The position numbers and the translations under genes are program-made. Shown piece by piece: positions 32,862 through 41,349 of a stretch of 64,000 nucleotides of DNA. The notes under the pieces were generated by a model. It searched no databases. It saw only the letters and a list, made by a program, of their open reading frames with translations, and had not been told where the DNA came from. Origin of the DNA: Paenibacillus_AR mesotrionivorans (GTDB taxonomy: Bacteria > Bacillota > Bacilli > Paenibacillales > NBRC-103111); contig NZ_JBJURJ010000014.1 of NCBI RefSeq assembly GCF_046098205.1, forward strand, positions 166,516 through 230,515. The letters are read 5' to 3'. Each line of letters opens with the position of its first letter. Position 1 is the first letter of the stretch.

Positions 32862-34409
32862 CTATTTGCCGTAGCCCAGCGCCTGCAGCTGCTTTTGTGC
32901 GGAATCCAACAGTGTTTTATAATTCATGGTGGTTTCCAGCGTCTTCAAGAAGGCGTCATATTCGCTGATAGGACGTTTGCCATATGCAAATTTGGTGAAT
33001 TCCTCTTCGATAAATCGGATAGCATCCGCATGGTTATAGCCGTCGGGGGAGATCAAGAACCCGTTCAGCGCCTTGATCCGCTCCTGCTTGTTGGCGAAAT
33101 CAATATAACCGGATTGCGGTGCAAATTTCACCTGCAGGTAGCTGAGCTCGGGACGGCCTGTAAACTGGTACAACCAGGTATAACCCGCTTCCTTACCCAT
33201 CAGCTCGGTAGGGACCACCTTCTCGCCCTCCAGGTTGAAGTGTTTGCCCTTCTGCCCGAATTGCACCAGTTGGGAGCCTTCCTTGCCCGACACGTAATTC
33301 AACAGCTCGAATACCTTCTTCAGCTTGACCGGATCCTTCTCCAGCGTTTTCGGAAGAGCGAACAGCGCCCCGGCATTGCCGATGTCAAAGGAGCTTTCTA
33401 TGGCACCCGCCGGTCCCTTGGGGGGAGCCAACTGAACCCATTGGGCGTTGGGATTGACCTTCTTGATCTGCTCCATAGGCTGGTCCTTGGCTATACTGGC
33501 CCAATCTGTATAGATAATGCCGGCCTGCCCCTTGATGGCCTTCTCCAAATGCTGGGTGCCGGTATTGGCCATCAATTCCGGATCTACAGATCCGCTTGCG
33601 ATGAATTTGTTAATCATCGTGAGCGCATCCTTCATTCCCGGCTCATACAGGGAGTTCACGATTTTCCCGTCCTTCACGTAGAATTCCGCGAAGTAGCCAA
33701 CGCCATATCCGCCGAAGAAGGGAGCAAAGGTGCCCAGCTTGCCGCCGGTAAGACCGAAGGTATCCTTTTTGCCATTGCCGTCAGGGTCCTGCTCGGTGAA
33801 GGCCTTGGATACGGCCAGAAGCTCGTCATAGGTGGCCGGGGTTTGCAGCTTCAGCTTATCCAACCAGTCCTTGCGGATCCAGAAGGTGGAGTACGGGATG
33901 GTCGGAGCTTTGGCAATGGCATATACCTTGCCGTCGAAGGTGGCCTTTTTGATACTGTCGACACCGATAAAATCCTTAACAGGCTTTAATTCTTTATCCA
34001 AATAGGGGGTCAGGTCCAAAAGCAGTCCCTGCTGGATGTACTGCTTGATTGCCGCTTTGTCCACCCCGAACAAGTCGGGGAAATTGCCAGAGGCCATACG
34101 CACGTTCAGCTGGTTCTTGTAATCATCGCCGGCAGCATAAGCAGTCATGTTAATGTCCACATTCAGCGCTTTGTCCAGATCCTGCTTGATGAAATCCTTA
34201 TCCGCTGCCGGCAGGCCGCTGGCATTCTGGATAATTTCCAGCTTCACCGGTTTTGACGGCTCTGCCGGAGCAGTGCTTGCCGAAGCGGCAGATGATGCAC
34301 CAGTTGAGGGAGAATTGGCTGCCTGCTCGGAGCTGCTCCCGCAGCCGGCGGCCAGTGTTCCCAGGATGGCGGCAGACAGCAAGGCGGGACCCCATTTATT
34401 TTGACCCAT
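32862..34409 (-). CDS. Extracellular solute-binding lipoprotein (LplA-like, family 1)
   Basis: 515 residues. The signal peptide ends in a lipobox LGTLAAGC at residues ~17-24, so the mature protein is lipid-anchored outside the membrane, followed by a Ser/Ala-rich linker. The body has the family 1 look of Paenibacillus LplA proteins (KLQTPATYDELLAVSKAFTEQDPDGNGKKDTFGL). It would capture an oligosaccharide for the two permeases just upstream. The start was set at 34409 because AAGGGGTT precedes it and the longer frame overlaps the permease gene. The ATPase subunit is not in the window; an MsmX-like shared ATPase is usual for this family. Confidence 0.93.
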   Translation of the reverse strand: MGQNKWGPALLSAAILGTLAAGCGSSSEQAANSPSTGASSAASASTAPAEPSKPVKLEIIQNASGLPAADKDFIKQDLDKALNVDINMTAYAAGDDYKNQLNVRMASGNFPDLFGVDKAAIKQYIQQGLLLDLTPYLDKELKPVKDFIGVDSIKKATFDGKVYAIAKAPTIPYSTFWIRKDWLDKLKLQTPATYDELLAVSKAFTEQDPDGNGKKDTFGLTGGKLGTFAPFFGGYGVGYFAEFYVKDGKIVNSLYEPGMKDALTMINKFIASGSVDPELMANTGTQHLEKAIKGQAGIIYTDWASIAKDQPMEQIKKVNPNAQWVQLAPPKGPAGAIESSFDIGNAGALFALPKTLEKDPVKLKKVFELLNYVSGKEGSQLVQFGQKGKHFNLEGEKVVPTELMGKEAGYTWLYQFTGRPELSYLQVKFAPQSGYIDFANKQERIKALNGFLISPDGYNHADAIRFIEEEFTKFAYGKRPISEYDAFLKTLETTMNYKTLLDSAQKQLQALGYGK

Positions 34410-34505
34410 GTTTGAACCCCTTCTTTCGTTGGTTTGGCCAAGCATTATGTCAACACGCCGGCGGGTAGAGAAATCTGTAGGCGCATATATCCCGCCGAAG
34501 CGCAT

Positions 34506-35366
34506 TCAACCTTTGACGGACCCGAGCAGCATGCCGCGGGTAAAGTGCTTCTGCAGAAAAGGGTATACCAGAATGATGGGAAGGCTGGCCATGACCACCG
34601 CTGCCATCTGGAGAGTCTCGGTGGGCGTAATATTCTCGGCATTTTCCAGAGGCTGCTGGGTCTGCATGAGAATTTCCCGGACGATGACCTGCAGCGGGAA
34701 CAGCTTGCGGTTTGTCACATACATGATCGCCTGGAAGAATTCATTCCAGTGCCCCACCCCATAGAACAGCCCAACCGTGACCATTACCGGCAGAGACAGG
34801 GGAACCACGATCTGCCAGAGAATCCGGAAGTCGCTGGCGCCGTCGATTTTGGCCGATTCGAACAGCTCCTCCGGCAGCTGCTCCAGAAAGCTTTTGACAA
34901 TCAGGATATTAAAGCTCCAAATCAGGTTCGGAATTATGAGTGCCCAGATGGAATTCAGCAGCCCGGAGGACTTCACCACCAGGTAGGTGGGAATAAGACC
35001 GCCGCCGAACAGCATGGTGAACACAACCATCAGCAGAAGGGCACTCCGCGCCGGCAAGCGCTTACGGCTCAGGGGATACGCCATCAGCACCGTAAAAAGC
35101 ATATTCAGCGCCGTTCCCAGCACGGTGATCAGAATGGTAATGCCCAAGGCGTCCATCATGCCGGATTCGTGAATGAGCTTGCTGTAGGCGGTAAAGGTGA
35201 TTTCCTTCGGAATCAGCATGAAGCCGCCGTTCTTCAAGACCTCACTAATCGGCGTAATGGATACGGAGACCACGTACAGCATGGGGAACAGGGCAGCCGC
35301 TCCGCACAATGCCAGAAGGACGATGATGATACCGTTAAAGATGCGGTCCTGTATGCCTCTTACCAT
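34506..35366 (-). CDS. Carbohydrate ABC transporter permease (LplC-like)
   Basis: 286 residues, six membrane helices. The EAA loop that docks the ATPase is EELFESAKIDGASDFRIL (split from ...WQIVVPLSLP) at about residue 180. The start MVRGIQDRIFNG at 35366 overlaps the end of the LplB-like gene by seven bases; longer frames run through that gene and are artefacts. It works with the adjacent LplB-like permease and lipoprotein to import a sugar. Confidence 0.93.
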   Translation of the reverse strand: MVRGIQDRIFNGIIIVLLALCGAAALFPMLYVVSVSITPISEVLKNGGFMLIPKEITFTAYSKLIHESGMMDALGITILITVLGTALNMLFTVLMAYPLSRKRLPARSALLLMVVFTMLFGGGLIPTYLVVKSSGLLNSIWALIIPNLIWSFNILIVKSFLEQLPEELFESAKIDGASDFRILWQIVVPLSLPVMVTVGLFYGVGHWNEFFQAIMYVTNRKLFPLQVIVREILMQTQQPLENAENITPTETLQMAAVVMASLPIILVYPFLQKHFTRGMLLGSVKG

Positions 35367-36319
35367 ATTCCTTCCCCCCACCGCTTGGCAATTGAATTGG
35401 AGACCAGCACCAAAATCATGCCGATGCCTGATTTGAACAGGCCCACTGCGGATGCCAGGCTGAAGTTCATCTGCTGCAGTCCCGTCCGGAATACCCACGT
35501 GTCGAGAATATCTGCAACCGGGTAAACATGGATATTGTACATAATGTAAATTTGCTCGAAGCCCGCGTCCAGAACCTGCCCCAGCCGAAGAATGAACAGC
35601 ATAATGAAGACGCTGCGGATGCCGGGCAGTGTGATGTGATAGATCATCCGGAGCCTCCCTGCTCCGTCGATGGAGGCCGCCTCATACAGGGTTGGGTCAA
35701 TACCTGCCATCGCAGCCAGATAAATAATGGCGCCCCACCCGAAATTCTGCCAGATATCTGATGCGACCAGTACCGACCGGAAGGTTTCGGTGGAGGTGAG
35801 GAAGGCGATTGGAGTGCCGCCCAAGGTGGCGATCCACTTATTTACCAGACCCGACGATTGGGAAAAAAGGGCCAGCATCATACCGTAAATGATGACCCAC
35901 GAGAGAAAATGGGGCATATACGTTAAGGTTTGCACCACGGACTTGAACCATTTCACCCGGCATTCATTCAGCATCAGGGCAAACAGAATAGGCGGGAATA
36001 TGCCAAATACCAGCTTATAGAGACTGATGAGGAGGGTATTACCGAATAGCTGGGAGAAATAGGGGGATTCAAAAAATGTGAGAAAATGCTTGTTCCACGG
36101 GTCAGCCCATGGACTGCGGAGAATGCCGTCCAGGATGCTGAAATCCTTGAATGCAATGACCACTCCATACATGGGAATGTACTTGAACCAAATGTAATAG
36201 ACCACGCCGGGCAGGAGCATCAGATACAACGCCTTGAACTGCCAGGCCCGTTTCAGAACCCGGGCCACTGCGCCCGTCCGGATGGCGGCTTGCTGCTGAA
36301 TGGGGATATGCTGGTCCAT
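35360..36319 (-). CDS. Carbohydrate ABC transporter permease (LplB-like)
   Basis: 319 residues with six helices. The N-terminus (RAWQFKALYLMLLPGVVYYI...YIPMYGVVIAFKDF) and the EAA loop LYEAASIDGAGRLRMIYHITLPG are typical of LplB/YtcP-type permeases. It is the first gene of the transport operon, after its own promoter region with a cre-like site. The ATG follows AGAGGTGA. Confidence 0.93.
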   Translation of the reverse strand: MDQHIPIQQQAAIRTGAVARVLKRAWQFKALYLMLLPGVVYYIWFKYIPMYGVVIAFKDFSILDGILRSPWADPWNKHFLTFFESPYFSQLFGNTLLISLYKLVFGIFPPILFALMLNECRVKWFKSVVQTLTYMPHFLSWVIIYGMMLALFSQSSGLVNKWIATLGGTPIAFLTSTETFRSVLVASDIWQNFGWGAIIYLAAMAGIDPTLYEAASIDGAGRLRMIYHITLPGIRSVFIMLFILRLGQVLDAGFEQIYIMYNIHVYPVADILDTWVFRTGLQQMNFSLASAVGLFKSGIGMILVLVSNSIAKRWGEGIW

Positions 36320-36399
36320 TTGCTGTCACCTCTTCTTCCAGGTTAGCTCTGCCGTTTAGCAGTCCTTCCTACGGACGCTTGATTTGGCTGCGCTTTCAA

Positions 36400-36438
36400 A
36401 TCTGTATCCGTAGTATACCAACCAGAAAGCGTTTGCAA
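36400..36438 (-). promoter_or_regulatory. Promoter region of the lpl-like operon with cre-like site
   Basis: Minus strand: TTGCAAACGCTTTCT (36424-36438 on the window) fits the CcpA consensus WTGNAANCGNWNNCW at every position, and a TATACT -10-like box lies just after it (around 36408-36413). CcpA binding there would repress sugar uptake when a better carbon source is present. It is inferred from the motif only. Confidence 0.55.
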
Positions 36439-36504
36439 TATGCAGTGAACATGTCAAAATAGGCTGTAAACTTGCCGGGTTTTGAACCGGACACGGTCGC
36501 AAGG

Positions 36505-36554
36505 AAAAAAGCCGCTTCCCCGCCGCAGTTCGATGCAGCAGGAAGCGGCTTTTA
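36505..36554 (-). terminator. Terminator after the histidine kinase gene
   Basis: AAAAGCCGCTTCC pairs with GGAAGCGGCTTTTTT on the minus strand. It separates the two-component genes from the transport operon. Confidence 0.85.
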
Positions 36555-36579
36555 TTGTTAACGGCTTGCCAGGACCGGT

Positions 36580-38400
36580 TTAGGCCGGGCCCTCCTCATC
36601 CTCCCGCTCATGCAGACGCAGGGTGCTCTCCCCCACCATTCCGTCCGCCGGACGTACTGGCAGCCGGACCGCCACTACCGTTCCCTTCCCCGGTACGCTG
36701 CGGATGCGGAGCCCCCACGGCTCTCCGAAGTGCAGCCGCAGCCGGTCATGCACATTGTTCACTCCGATCCCGGTGAACCTGTCCGCCATGGGCTTGCCGT
36801 TGCGGGCTTCCCGAAGCAGCTGGAGCTGCTCCCGGTCCATCCCCACTCCGTTATCACGGATGTAGAAGACCAGCTTGCCGCCCTTTACCCGGCTGCGGAT
36901 ACGGATTTCGCCGGTCCGGCCCGAAGGCACGATGCCGTGGAAAATCGCATTTTCCACTAGGGGCTGCAGCGTCAGCTTCAGTATGGCCAGGTTCAAGCTG
37001 TCCGTTTTCACCTGATTGATGAAGATAAATTTATCCCCGTAGCGCATACGTTGAATCTGCAAATACCGGAGAAGCCCGTCCAGCTCCTCCTCTACCCGGA
37101 CAAACTCGGTGGTGCGGTCGAAGGTTAGCTTCAATAACCCCACCAGCGACCGGATCGTCTCCTTCACGTCACCGGTGCGCTGCTGGCGGGCCAGGCTGCC
37201 GATGCATGCCAGCGTATTGTACAGGAAGTGCGGAGCAATCTGGCTTTGCAGCACCTTCAGCTCCAGCTCCTGCTTGCGGCGGTCCATCTCCCGGGTTTCC
37301 TCCAGAAGCCCCTGAATCCGCCCCATCATGCTATTGAAGCTGGCTGCCAGCCGTCCGATCTCATCATTGCGCCTGATGCTGATCGTGGGAATCACCTCCA
37401 TATCCTGAACCCGGTCCATTCGCGAGGCCAACAGCCGGATCGGACGGGTGAAGAAGCGGGACATGATGAAGGCCGTTACGAACAGCACCACCAGCATAAC
37501 CAGCGCCACCGTCTTATAATCGTTCAGAAGCACGGAGACATTCTGATAAAAGTAGCTTTCCTTGATAAAAAAGATCAGGGACCAGCCCATGCGGTTTTGC
37601 CCGGATTTCAGGGTAACCAGCCTTCCTGCAGGACCGTCATAGTGACTGGTCCCTGTTGACAAATCGTATACGTCGCGAAGAAAGGACTCCGGCAGTACCG
37701 TTGCAAATTCCTCCGGCTTGGACGGCAGCAGATCCGTCTGGTTGTCGTAAGCCACTACCTGGCCTTGGCTGGATATCAGCACGAAGGTCTGATTCTCCGG
37801 CTTGACCTCCGACACCTTGCGCACCAGCTTCTCCAGATCCAGCTCCACCACCGCCACCCCCGCGCTGCGGTTCATCGGGTCGAGCATCTGCCGGGCAATG
37901 GCCACCGTGTAGCCCGACTGGGGTGAGCTGTAGGGCTGGCTGACAACAGAGGAATAGCTCTCCTTGGCCAGTTCGTAGAGACCGGGAAGCATGGGATTGC
38001 CCAGCACCTCATAATACACCTGGGCACTGCTGTACACCCGGCCCTCACCGGTAACAATATACAGGGTCTTTACAATGGTGCTGTTATTTTCCGCCGCGGA
38101 ACGCAGAAAACCTTCCACCTGTCCGGCCTCCGGGGACTCCAGCAAACTGGTCTGGGAGGACAGAAGCAGAAGAATATTCTGGCCATTATCCAGATACGTA
38201 TCCAAAAACTGGTTAGTACGCACCATCAGTGTCTGGGCATCATCTACGATCTGGTTCTTGAACAGCCGGGAGGCCCGCTGATAGTTCATACCCGCCAGCA
38301 GCGCAAACATAAGAAAGGTGACCGCAAAAAAAAGCATAAATTGCTTCGTGGCCATGCTTCTGCCTGTCACCCAATGAAGGAGCCGTTGCAAGGGCATCAT
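36580..38400 (-). CDS. Sensor histidine kinase, YesM type
   Basis: 606 residues. One N-terminal helix (~18-38), a large extracellular Cache-like sensor (~40-295), a second helix (~300-320: VALVMLVVLFVTAFIM), HAMP (~322-375), a His_kinase (PF06580) box LQSQIAPHFLYNTLACIG with the phosphorylated His, and an ATPase domain with LQPLVENAIFHGI and GIGVNNVHDRLRLHFG. Such kinases sense extracellular sugars. Its start overlaps the regulator stop by four bases, so they are one unit, and it stands before the sugar ABC genes it presumably controls. Confidence 0.94.
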   Translation of the reverse strand: MMPLQRLLHWVTGRSMATKQFMLFFAVTFLMFALLAGMNYQRASRLFKNQIVDDAQTLMVRTNQFLDTYLDNGQNILLLLSSQTSLLESPEAGQVEGFLRSAAENNSTIVKTLYIVTGEGRVYSSAQVYYEVLGNPMLPGLYELAKESYSSVVSQPYSSPQSGYTVAIARQMLDPMNRSAGVAVVELDLEKLVRKVSEVKPENQTFVLISSQGQVVAYDNQTDLLPSKPEEFATVLPESFLRDVYDLSTGTSHYDGPAGRLVTLKSGQNRMGWSLIFFIKESYFYQNVSVLLNDYKTVALVMLVVLFVTAFIMSRFFTRPIRLLASRMDRVQDMEVIPTISIRRNDEIGRLAASFNSMMGRIQGLLEETREMDRRKQELELKVLQSQIAPHFLYNTLACIGSLARQQRTGDVKETIRSLVGLLKLTFDRTTEFVRVEEELDGLLRYLQIQRMRYGDKFIFINQVKTDSLNLAILKLTLQPLVENAIFHGIVPSGRTGEIRIRSRVKGGKLVFYIRDNGVGMDREQLQLLREARNGKPMADRFTGIGVNNVHDRLRLHFGEPWGLRIRSVPGKGTVVAVRLPVRPADGMVGESTLRLHEREDEEGPA

Positions 38401-39974
38401 CCTTTTTTGTAAAAAGTGGGGGACACGCCCGTATATTGCCGGAAGGTGGCCGTGAAGTACCGGTAGCTGGGGATGCCTACAGCATTCCCTACCTCGTACA
38501 CCCGCATGGTCGTGTTCTGCAGAAGCCCGATGGCCTTCTCCATCCGTTGCTGTGTCACGTAGTCGTTGAAGGAGCTGCCCGTCTCTATCCGGAACAGCCT
38601 GCTTAAATAATGAGAGCTTAACCCCACCTGCTTGGCCACGGAAACCAGGGTCAGGGACTGGTCCAGATGCTCCCGGATGTAGCGCTGGGCATCGGCAATC
38701 TCCTTGCGCAGCTTGCGCTGGACTCCCTTGCCGGTCACGGCCGGCTTCAGCATATGGAGCAGAACAGCGGTGAGTTCATCGATGCTCCCTGCTTCGGCGC
38801 AAGCCCTGGCCGCATCATCCCATAGCCCCTCCGCCCCCTCCGTCCCGCGCCGCTGCCGCAGCTGAAGGGAGGCCCAGCTCTGCAGGGCTGCAGGATGGAG
38901 CCGGTTGGCTATCGCCCACTTGCCCAGCTCCTCCCGGATAAAGGCGAGAAGCCGCTCCGTGTCCGGAAAAGTGGCAGCAAGCTTATCCAGCGCCGCCAGG
39001 GATTCGCCCGGGCCCTTGCCCTTATCCCCGCCTCCCGCATAAACCCGCCGCTCCGGCTCATAGAAGGCATCCAACGGCTTTTCCGACAGCAGCCGGAACT
39101 GCTCCACTGCCTCCTCCTCCGTCTCAGCCGGGCCTGGAGCCGTCACTGCATAAATCCGGAGGGCGCCGTTCAAATAGCTAAGCTCATCCTCCAGGCGGTC
39201 TGCCAGCTGAATGAGATCCTCCGCTTCCCACCCGACATCCGCTGTCCTGCCGTCCTCGGCCTCCCTTTCTTCTGCACCCGAAACCAGAAGGTAGATCCCT
39301 TCCCCAGCAGCGGCCCACCGGAGGGGCAGGCCGTTATGCTCCAGCTCCATTAGATATTCCTCCACCTCCCGCAGCCCGGGAAGGCGGAGCTCCCGCTTCA
39401 ATTCCACATGCAGGGCACAGCTTCGCAAGGGCGGCTTCAGTCCGTACAACCGCTTCAGCATTTGCAGTAGCTCCGTTGTCTGTCCATCCCTGCCGGATGC
39501 GCCTGCCTGGGCCAGGAGCTTGGACAGCGCCTTGGAAAGCTCCCAGCGCCTTCCTTCCGCCTCCTTGGTGAAAAGCAGCCGTTGCCGTTCTTGAGCCTCT
39601 CTGGCTTTGGAGAGGGCACGGATAATATCCGGGTCGTCCATTTCCACCTTAATCAGATATTCCACAGCCCCTAGCTGAATGGCCTCCCGGGCGTAGCCGA
39701 ATTCGGAGTGGCAGGTGAGCAGAATCACCTGGAGGGCAATGCCCTCCTCCCGCAGGCGGCGGAACAAAGTGATGCCATCCATAATCGGCATGGTAATATC
39801 GGTTATCACTACATCCGGGGCCCGTTCCCGGCAGAAGCGCAGAGCCATCTCCCCGTTCTCCGCCTCGCCGGCAAGCCGGAAGCCATGAGCCGCCCAATCG
39901 AACAGCCGCAGCTCCTCCCTAAGCGGAAGCTCATCATCGACAATGAGGACATCCAAGAGCCGCTCCTTCGTCAC
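38397..39974 (-). CDS. Response regulator, YesN type (REC-AraC)
   Basis: 525 residues. An N-terminal receiver domain (1-~125) with acidic pocket VLIVDDE, phospho-acceptor Asp in VVITDITMPIMDG and Lys in EYLIKVEM. A long central region (~130-420) of the YesN kind contains charged linkers. The C-terminal AraC helix-turn-helix pair (~425-525) has SLTLVSVAKQVGLSSHYLSRLFRIETGSSF and VGNAVGIPSYRYFTATFRQYTGVSPTFYKKG. It is phosphorylated by the coupled YesM kinase and probably activates the lpl-like operon downstream. GTG start. A LacI-type operator lies about 145 bp upstream. Confidence 0.93.
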   Translation of the reverse strand: MTKERLLDVLIVDDELPLREELRLFDWAAHGFRLAGEAENGEMALRFCRERAPDVVITDITMPIMDGITLFRRLREEGIALQVILLTCHSEFGYAREAIQLGAVEYLIKVEMDDPDIIRALSKAREAQERQRLLFTKEAEGRRWELSKALSKLLAQAGASGRDGQTTELLQMLKRLYGLKPPLRSCALHVELKRELRLPGLREVEEYLMELEHNGLPLRWAAAGEGIYLLVSGAEEREAEDGRTADVGWEAEDLIQLADRLEDELSYLNGALRIYAVTAPGPAETEEEAVEQFRLLSEKPLDAFYEPERRVYAGGGDKGKGPGESLAALDKLAATFPDTERLLAFIREELGKWAIANRLHPAALQSWASLQLRQRRGTEGAEGLWDDAARACAEAGSIDELTAVLLHMLKPAVTGKGVQRKLRKEIADAQRYIREHLDQSLTLVSVAKQVGLSSHYLSRLFRIETGSSFNDYVTQQRMEKAIGLLQNTTMRVYEVGNAVGIPSYRYFTATFRQYTGVSPTFYKKG

Positions 39975-40117
39975 ATCCGCCGCCCCCTTTGCTTCCCACT
40001 ATAATGTAAGCGTTTTATTGCAATTATTGTAGCATATTCTCCCCGGGACGGTTATGCAGAAAATCGTAAAAAGTATCCTCCATTCAAGCTATATGCCCCA
40101 TTCTATCCCAAGTTGAT

Positions 40118-40133
40118 ATTTACTCGAGTAAAT
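40118..40133. promoter_or_regulatory. LacI-type operator upstream of the YesN gene
   Basis: ATTTACTCGAGTAAAT, identical over 16 bp to the operator at 32701-32716. It lies between the YesN gene and the converging end of the MacA-like gene. A cre-like sequence TGTAAGCGTTTTAT (40005-40018) lies closer to the gene. It suggests the LacI regulator also controls the two-component genes. Confidence 0.7.
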
Positions 40134-40203
40134 TCTATTGAAGTTTTCCCCCCTCCGGATAAGCCCTCCAGAGGGGGATTACATTCGCTATTGGGGGATC
40201 GCC

Positions 40204-41295
40204 TTACGGCAGCACTACAACATCTCCTGCTTGCAGCCCTTCCACAATCTCCACTTTTTCCGGTGTTTCCATACCGATTTTCACCGGTTTTTTCTCCGTC
40301 TGGCCGCTGCCCTTGTCCAGAAGCACGGAGGTAGTGCCTCCCTCACGGACAACCGCCATAGCCGGAATTACCAGCGCATCCTCCTTACGTTCTGTTTCAA
40401 TCTCACCGCTTAAGGACAATCCGGCAATCAGATATTCGCTTTTTTCCAGGGAAATAATGACCTCGAACTGGGCCAGCTGATTCAGCGTGTTTTCGTCCGT
40501 ACCCGTCTTGGCAAATTTGGACACCTTCTCCACCTTGCCCTTCAGGGTCATATCCTTCACTGCCGTAAGCTTAACCCCTACAGACATGCCGGGTTTGATC
40601 CGGAACACATCGGCCTCACCTACCAGTGCAAGCATCTGGAGCTGGTCCAGCTGCACGATTTTGCCGACATACTGGTTCTCCGTCAGCGCATGGGGGCGTT
40701 TGGCCGAGCTTTCATACAGGAAAATCCCCGACACGGGAGACTGGTACTCCGCCGCGGCAAGCCGCTTCCGCTTCTCTACCAGTGCCTTGCGCTGCAGATC
40801 CAGGTTCACGTCCGTCAGCTGCCGGTTCAGCTTAGCCGTCTCTCTGGAGGTCAGCGCATCCACCCGCTCCGTCTCACTGGTGCCCGTGCCCATAGCCGTT
40901 TCCTTCACATCGCCGGCATAACGGGCCAGCTCTGATTCCAGCTCGGTTTTGCGGATAGCGGCCTCTTCTTTTTGAATCTCCGTCTGCAGGTCGGAGCCGT
41001 CCATCTTAAACAGCACATCTCCTTCCTGCACCTGCTGGCCATCCGTTGCCATCCATGCCGATACCCGCGACCCGAAGGGTGCATAGACCATGGTTTCCTG
41101 CTGGTACAGGGATTTCCCCTTTACCTCTACCTTATTAACAAGGGTCTCCTTGGCCGCCGTAAACACAATGGCCTGCTGTGCACCGGCCGGGTTCACCTGG
41201 GGTGCAGGATGGGATTGTATGTATAAGACCGCACTTATGCCGATCAGAACAAGTCCTAGAATGATCCATTTAATTTTTTTGCGTATGTTCTTCAT
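40204..41295 (-). CDS. HlyD/MacA-like efflux adaptor protein
   Basis: 363 residues. An N-terminal membrane anchor (IKWIILGLVLIGISAVLYI), then a biotinyl-lipoyl-like barrel (VYAPFGSRVSAWMATDGQQVQEGDVLFKMDG), a coiled-coil hairpin (~95-180), a second lipoyl half (AAEYQSPVSGIFLYE...) and a C-terminal beta-barrel (VVREGGTTSVLLDKGSGQTEKKPVKIG). It forms the extracytoplasmic part of an ABC efflux complex with the two genes before it. No outer membrane exists here, so it acts across the cell wall side. The gene is last of a three-gene operon with a 54-bp gap. Confidence 0.9.
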   Translation of the reverse strand: MKNIRKKIKWIILGLVLIGISAVLYIQSHPAPQVNPAGAQQAIVFTAAKETLVNKVEVKGKSLYQQETMVYAPFGSRVSAWMATDGQQVQEGDVLFKMDGSDLQTEIQKEEAAIRKTELESELARYAGDVKETAMGTGTSETERVDALTSRETAKLNRQLTDVNLDLQRKALVEKRKRLAAAEYQSPVSGIFLYESSAKRPHALTENQYVGKIVQLDQLQMLALVGEADVFRIKPGMSVGVKLTAVKDMTLKGKVEKVSKFAKTGTDENTLNQLAQFEVIISLEKSEYLIAGLSLSGEIETERKEDALVIPAMAVVREGGTTSVLLDKGSGQTEKKPVKIGMETPEKVEIVEGLQAGDVVVLP

Positions 41296-41349
41296 CTGAC
41301 GCTTTCTCCCTTCAATCTGAAAATAACTTGGCCCTGCCCTTGCTGCTTC

